Source of the DNA: Cyathus striatus
Taxonomy: Eukaryota; Basidiomycota; Agaricomycetes; Agaricales; Nidulariaceae
Assembly: GCA_025738555.1 (NCBI GenBank)
Contig: JAOVFP010000016.1
Location: forward strand, 2,666,001-2,730,000
Direction of reading: 5' to 3'
Length of the DNA stretch: 64,000 nt
The notes beneath the pieces were generated by a model. It had not been told where the DNA came from. It ran no database searches and saw only the letters and a program-made list of their open reading frames with translations. Made by a program: the position numbers and the translations under genes. This document shows, piece after piece, positions 59,074 through 64,000 of the stretch. Positions within the stretch are counted from its first letter, which is position 1. The number at the start of each line of letters is the position of its first letter.

Positions 59074-61408
59074 ATTTTTGTCGGATGACAGCAAGAAGCC
59101 TGCAGTGACTGAGGGCCTCTGTGCTATGATTCCGTCGATGCTGTTGTACTGTTGTACAACTTGTAGTAAGGATTGAACTTCGCCAGCGATGAGAACACAT
59201 TGTAATTTTTGCGTGGGAATTTTATGTTTGCACTTGCCATTGCCTGACGCGTGAACGCGTGACTGTAGTAGTATCCAGCCTCGTCAACGATCTCCGCGCA
59301 AATACAAGGCTAATAAGGGTTGGGTTAGGTTTGAGCATGCTCAAACGGACGCGGAGCAGTCGAGCCGCTGGGCGGACGGGAACTGCTCCGCGATCTTACC
59401 TTGATTCACGCAGAGATCATCGATATCCAGTGTATTATATTACACTTGATTTATAAAATCTATGTAGTCCAACATTATTAATGACAACCAAACAAAACAC
59501 CATAAAGCAATACTAAAGAACAAGACAATGCGACATTAAACTAAGCTATAGACCTCGACTCATGGTCCTTCGATAATACTGAACAATTCATCAAAAGCTG
59601 GGGATCAGGGAGGGAGGGAATAAAAGACAAATATAACTAGAATACAGAGACCAGAATTGAGGATGTTGAGACGAGCGTTCGCGCAAATGGTGAGTGATGA
59701 GAGGAAAGAAGCGGCACGAACGAAAAAGGCTTGAGCCGCGACCTTGCTCAGCTGGACGCCGGATGCCGGATATGTTCATAGCCGGCATCCTTGCTCAAGG
59801 ACTGCTATTAGTAATTACTAATACTAAGTACTACACTGCCAATGTCCAAACGATAAATATGTAGCAGTCATGTTTTCATTATGCTAGATCTAGGATTACA
59901 TGGAGAAAGTTCCCTACATAATCTTTTTATTACAGTTTATGTTGGCAGGTTTCCTGATATTCTTCCGAGAGAGAACACAGAAGAGATATAGAAAATTAAG
60001 CAATCGTGTTTGGGGTATTCGCAAGACTTACGGCCCATGCATATGGGCTTGAAGATCTGAAATAGATCATATAACAGACTCCTTGACCGCATGTATGACC
60101 CTTAAACGCATTTATGCGTGCCTAGTGTAGCTTGTCGGCATTTTCTTGGCCCTATTTTATCACGAAACGTGTTGACATCATATTACAGCACAACCTTGGC
60201 TGCCCATGCGGTGTATTTAATATTCCTCGAGAGATTTCCCAGACAAACAGAAACAAAAGGTCCTTATTCACCCACCTTAACTGTTTCCTTCAGTTGCATT
60301 CTATATACGCATATGGGTTCGGGAGCTGGTTTCGAGTAAGTACATGCCCTTAAAGATAGTTACCGATATAGATGCGAAAGTTCATTCAGCTATAGCTTGA
60401 GAACTGTTCCATTACCAGGAACCCAAGTTTTCGACTGTCACAGCTACGCCCTCCAGTTGCGACAACACATGGTCTGAAATAAAGCTGAAGTTCACTAAAA
60501 AGGATTCGTGTTTTCGAGGTAATCATATTCTAGCCATATATATGATACTTTTAAATTATTATGCCTTGATGAAAGGTGTAACTTCGGAACAGGCTCAGAG
60601 AGTTAAGAACAGATATTGACAGTGAAGGGTAGAAGTTCTGCCGAGCATTCTTTTGAAGGGCGTCAAGACTTCGACTTGCTTCAAAAGGTACAATATCAAC
60701 TCCACCGACACACATTAACTTTCTAGCAAAAATAAGTGTGACAGGAACCGCTTTATCGTCCGCTTGAAAGACACGCAGTGGATATTGAGTTATTATCAAG
60801 TCCCGATTTCGATCGACCTATGGAGAACATGGGAACCACCGAGCCTGATGTCAGGATCATAGATACACCAACCCGCGAGCCTCAAGTATTTGAGTTCTCC
60901 GTCAAGCTGATCGTAAGTCTCGAACTTGGCATAGCTGCAAAGGCGATCGTGAAGATGGAGGAAGATGATGAAAACAACTTGAAACGGAATATAGTAGGCG
61001 TGTGATGGCAGCCGATGGCAGAGGGTTTCATCTTTCTCCGCCAGGATCCTTTTCATTGAGAACAAATTGAGAAGGCCATTTCGGTGTAAAAATATGTTTG
61101 GTGTAATCAAAGATTTGCAGTACTATATCGACAGATCTGTGCAGTGTTTTCTTCGCCGACTAGTCCAAGCTTTTAAGCCACCAGAGACAAACAGCAGATA
61201 AGTTTGAGATAAGTATGCGTTCAAGGCGGTGCTGGGTGGAGGTCCCAAGTGATAGGGTGAAACGGATTGAAGGCTTGCATCAGAGTTAGACATCATGATT
61301 GCTGACGTAATTGGGTGGGGACCGCCACGTCGTGACCAGTTGACACGTTAGCGTGAGCCTTATTTCCACGTCTTCGACGTTCATTTCTCTCTACTCCCCA
61401 CCACTACA
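59074..61408. other. 2.3 kb between MutY and Surf4 genes, no firm gene
   Basis: Two stretches look coding but could not be assembled. On the minus strand 60820-60551 reads DRNRDLIITQYPLRVFQADD and goes on with FARKLMCVGGVDIVPFEASR before a stop. On the plus strand a frame from ATG 60778 gives DIELLSSPDFDRPMENMG and EPDVRIIDTPTREPQVFEFS. They overlap on opposite strands, so at most one is likely real. No family recognised. An upstream plus-strand ATG at 60313 (MGSGAGF) may begin a short exon. The rest shows nothing. Confidence 0.35.
60551..60820 (-). CDS. Possible exon of a hypothetical gene
   Basis: About 88 codons without stops and with natural composition (QYPLRVFQADDKAVPVTL; RQNFYPSLSISVLNSLSLF). 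It lacks a clear ATG, so it would be an internal or terminal exon. No domain recognised. The opposite strand at 60778-61005 is a competing frame. Confidence 0.3.
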
Positions 61409-62658
61409 ATGTCCTCAAGAATTAGTCTTTCCCGTCCCCAACACAACTCCTATAACGTCGACCCCCATGGCCTCTCAAATTCTAGGCCCTCTTCGGGGTA
61501 CAGGGCTGCTGACCCAGATGACCCGCTCGAGAAGATACGAGCAATCAGCAAGCAAATCGAGGACAACATCGAAATTTACTCTCAACCTTTGAAACCACAC
61601 TTGCCGGCAATTGGACGTTTCTTGATTGTTGTAACTTTCCTGGAGGACGCGTTGAGGATTGTAACTCAGTGGGGCGATCAGATTTGGTACCTCCAACAGT
61701 ATGTCTCTGTTGTCCTTTGAAGTATACCAACAAGCTGAATCATTTGGCTTTCAGACACAGGCATTTCCCATGGGGAATCTCCCACTTTTTCCTTATTCTC
61801 AATGTTATTGTGAGTAGTCATTGCGCTCGTTGTGTGGTCTTGTTCAGACCTCTCCGTAGACCATGCTTGTCGCTTCTTCGGCTGTTATACTCAAGCGTCA
61901 TTCCGAATACGCAGTTGGTGGTCTTCTTGGTGTCGTCGTTATCCAAGGATTTGGTTACGGTCTTATCTTCGACCTGAACTTCTTCCTCCGCAACCTTAGT
62001 GTGATTGGTGGCTTGTTCATGGTTTTCAGCGACTCTATGGTCTCTCGGAAAGCCTTATTTGCAGGTCTCCCCACTATCAGCGAAACGGATCGTAAAAAAT
62101 AGTGAGTTCGAATCATTCTGGGAGGTCTTTTACTTATGTGCGCCAAGCTTCCTTCTTGCTGGACGCGTTCTTTTGATTTTCCTCTTCCTCGGCTTCATTC
62201 TTCAGGGCGAATGGAGCATCACTCGCGTGTTTGTATCAGTCGTTGGGCTTGTCGCCTGTGTGATGGTGGCTGTTGGCTTTAAGGCCAAGTGGTCAGCTGC
62301 CTTCCTTGTTCTTGTCCTCAGTGTCTTCAACGTCTTTGCAAACAACTGGTGGAGTGTGCACTCGGCGCATCCCCAGCGTGACTTCCTCAAGTATGTGTCT
62401 ATAGGGCCATCTAGGATTGTTCTCTGACTAATAACTGTTTCTAGATACGACTTCTTCCAGACCCTATGTTCGTATAATTATGTTTATATATCTACGTGAT
62501 ATCATTTTAACCTGTCTGTCTTGCAGCCATTGTGGGTGGCCTAATCCTCCTCGTCAATATGGGACCTGGTATGTTACCTTCGTTCTTTCACCCCATATGC
62601 ACTTATTCTGTTTTTCATAGGCGGACTTTCTGTCGACGAAAAGAAGAAGACTTACTAA
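61409..62658 (+). CDS. ERV29: Surf4/Erv29 family ER cargo receptor
   Basis: The cytosolic N-terminus (MSSRISLSRPQHNS...) is followed by the conserved PHLPAIGRFLIVVTFLEDALRI, then WGDQIWYLQQ and HFPWGIS. Multiple hydrophobic helices follow (VASSAVILKR, YAVGGLLGVVVIQGFGYGLIF, LLIFLFLGFIL, VSVVGLVACVMVAVGF). The FANNWWSVH segment and [29 protein letters not shown] end are family hallmarks. The C-terminus DEKKKTY carries Lys at -3 and -4, a dilysine COPI retrieval signal. The protein cycles between ER and Golgi and loads soluble secretory proteins into COPII vesicles. About six introns; ATG 61409 has good context (acaATGt). Confidence 0.93.
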
Positions 62659-63104
62659 GGGCGTGCACAGATATGCATGTCGCGTCCTGTTTGTTGCAAC
62701 CGCTAGCTCTGTAACTAGATGATGAGGCTGTCGTACAACAGGATAATCTACCTCCAAGCTTCATTATGCTCATATTTATAATCCTATTGCTGGATACACC
62801 TGCTCTGCTTTGTATCTCTGCAAATGTAAGTCTCGCGTAGTTTGTTTTCAAGATAATAGGAACCTTCAGGCAGTGCTCAGTTTACAATTTCGTCCATTTG
62901 CAAGTATAAACATTGTGTGGAACAAGTATCACATTACCGGACCAGTGACCTTTTCATCAGACTCTAGCTACATAGAGTAACTAAACCCGAACTAAACCTT
63001 TTCTCGAACTGATATTTGTGGGCGTCATAACACGTGTCAACTGTCCCTTCACCCGCACTTGAGAGCCGCTCCTCGTCCCCTTCCACGATATACTCTTTTC
63101 GCTT
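62659..63104. other. Intergenic, ERV29 3' UTR and promoter of right-edge gene
   Basis: No gene recognised; a CACGTG occurs near 63031. Confidence 0.4.
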
Positions 63105-63955
63105 ATGGAATCGCAAGAACATAGCCAAGTGGACACTTCTAGGGAAGTGACTGGCTCTTGGACGTCTCTCCAGTTCTCGAAGTTTAACTCAGTGATACCG
63201 TCAAATGTGCACCCCAATACCCAATGGGCCGATGGAAGTTTCTCACCCACAGGATATTTCATGGGTGAATCTGGTGGCTGTTTCTATATCGTGCGACGAT
63301 GTCAGCCTGAAGTGCATAAGGCGTGGGATATCACTATCCACCAGATACCTTCTACAAGCCCGAACCTGATCTGGACCGAATGGACCATTCAAATTCCATT
63401 CCGCCCTAATGCAGTTGCAGTGGATCCTCAACAGGACCTTTTGGTCGTTGTTCAAAGGTGTCTCCGATGGTTCTTCTTGTGCGTTACTACTGAGATTGGG
63501 TTATATGTAACAGCAAGAGTAATTCTGTCGGAAAGCTTTACATGTATCGGCTGTCGACCAGGGAGGTGCTGAATCTCCCTTTTGTGTGGGAGACAATACA
63601 CGAGTTCCTGACTATCGTCGGAATATTGAGATTAAGGGGGATGTGATTGGGCTCTGGACTAGGCAATTTCAGGAAAATGTAAGCTCAATGCTGTATTTCA
63701 TGCGCCATGTAACAATTTTGCTCGAACATTAGTTATGGAGGGTTCGGCTGCAGTTTTTTCACGTCCCCACGCGAGCTATGTTTAATGTGAGTAGTGAAAT
63801 TCTGTATCAGTACGTTAATCTTACGTAGACTAGGTCCCAGTAGAAGGGTATGAAGTGTGGGGATTTCAGTTCCTAGATGAGCGAAGTGTTTTAGTTTCGC
63901 TGACGTCGAAATGCAAAGGACCTGGGAGCGCGAGAAGCTCAAGCATCACCTAAGA
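63105..63955 (+). CDS. F-box-type beta-propeller-like protein, apparent -1 frame change
   Basis: ATG 63105 starts MESQEHSQVDTSREVTGSW. The body resembles the repeat region of large Agaricomycete F-box proteins: NAVAVDPQQDLLVVVQ, then after intron 63458-63513 KLYMYRLSTREV, then NIEIKGDVIGLW, ENLWRVRLQFFHVPTRAMFN and VWGFQFLDERSVLVSL. The first parts and NIEIKGDVIGLW are in different frames; the switch must occur near 63577-63583 and equals a -1 shift. Downstream introns (about 63678-63732 and 63787-63832) keep the new frame to TAA near 63955. No F-box itself was seen, so the start may be truncated. The gene could continue beyond the edge. Confidence 0.5.
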
Positions 63956-64000
63956 ATATTGTCGCTCAAACTCTCCCCGGAGTTCAAAGTCAATCCTGAT

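Noticed and set aside
59074..59094. N-terminal extension of MutY to 59094
   Set aside because: The codon at 59094 is TTG; ATG 59073 is the first plausible start.

Overview
The window is nuclear DNA of a filamentous fungus, almost certainly an Agaricomycete (mushroom-forming basidiomycete). Genes are split by many short introns, mostly 48-65 nt. The tRNA-Asp is intron-containing and of eukaryotic type. Several gene families are typical of Agaricomycetes: a DUF6534 seven-helix membrane protein, a DUF6699 protein, tandem F-box/LRR genes and an ARD1-like polyol dehydrogenase. No provirus, rRNA operon, CRISPR array or intact transposon was recognised.

Layout. 1-5381 (+): a Ser/Arg-rich RING-H2 protein, open to the left edge. 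5938-6898 (+): a three-finger C2H2 protein. 7150-7806 (-): a DUF6699 protein. 9359-10129 (-): a Bles03/C11orf68-like protein. 11174-13623 (+): prolyl-tRNA synthetase, with a possible mitochondrial N-terminal extension from 10961. 14371-17675 (+): two tandem F-box paralogues. 17722-21677 (-): mitochondrial isoleucyl-tRNA synthetase. 21911-22004 (-): tRNA-Asp(GTC). 22274-23613 (-): ornithine-type mitochondrial carrier. 24008-25012 (-): GNAT acetyltransferase. 25284-26731 (-): zinc alcohol/polyol dehydrogenase. 28410-35287 (-): a run of secreted or membrane genes (histidine acid phosphatase, DUF6534 protein, a small orphan, a GH16-like protein). 36216-38889 (+): acyl-CoA synthetase. 39968-41437 (+): sphingolipid fatty-acid 2-hydroxylase. 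42000-45553 (+): exocyst Sec5. 45804-47754 (-): Rmd1/DUF155. 47755-53599: gene-poor, one 194-aa orphan. 53600-56006 (-): DNAJC11-like J protein. 57061-59073 (-): MutY adenine glycosylase. 61409-62658 (+): Surf4/Erv29 cargo receptor. 63105 to the right edge (+): an F-box-type protein.

Most genes are housekeeping and unlinked in function, though mitochondria recur (IleRS, ornithine carrier, Rmd1, DNAJC11-like, perhaps ProRS and the acyl-CoA synthetase). I found no convincing new multigene system. The most unusual signals are in gene structure. The acyl-CoA synthetase appears to need both an AT-AC intron (37417-37471) and a 10-nt microexon (37889-37898) to rebuild two conserved motifs. The ProRS has an in-frame Arg-rich extension from a weak upstream ATG. 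The right-edge gene changes frame by -1 at a CCCTTTT heptamer.

Exon joins were deduced by eye from splice consensus and family conservation; outer bounds are firmer than internal ones.
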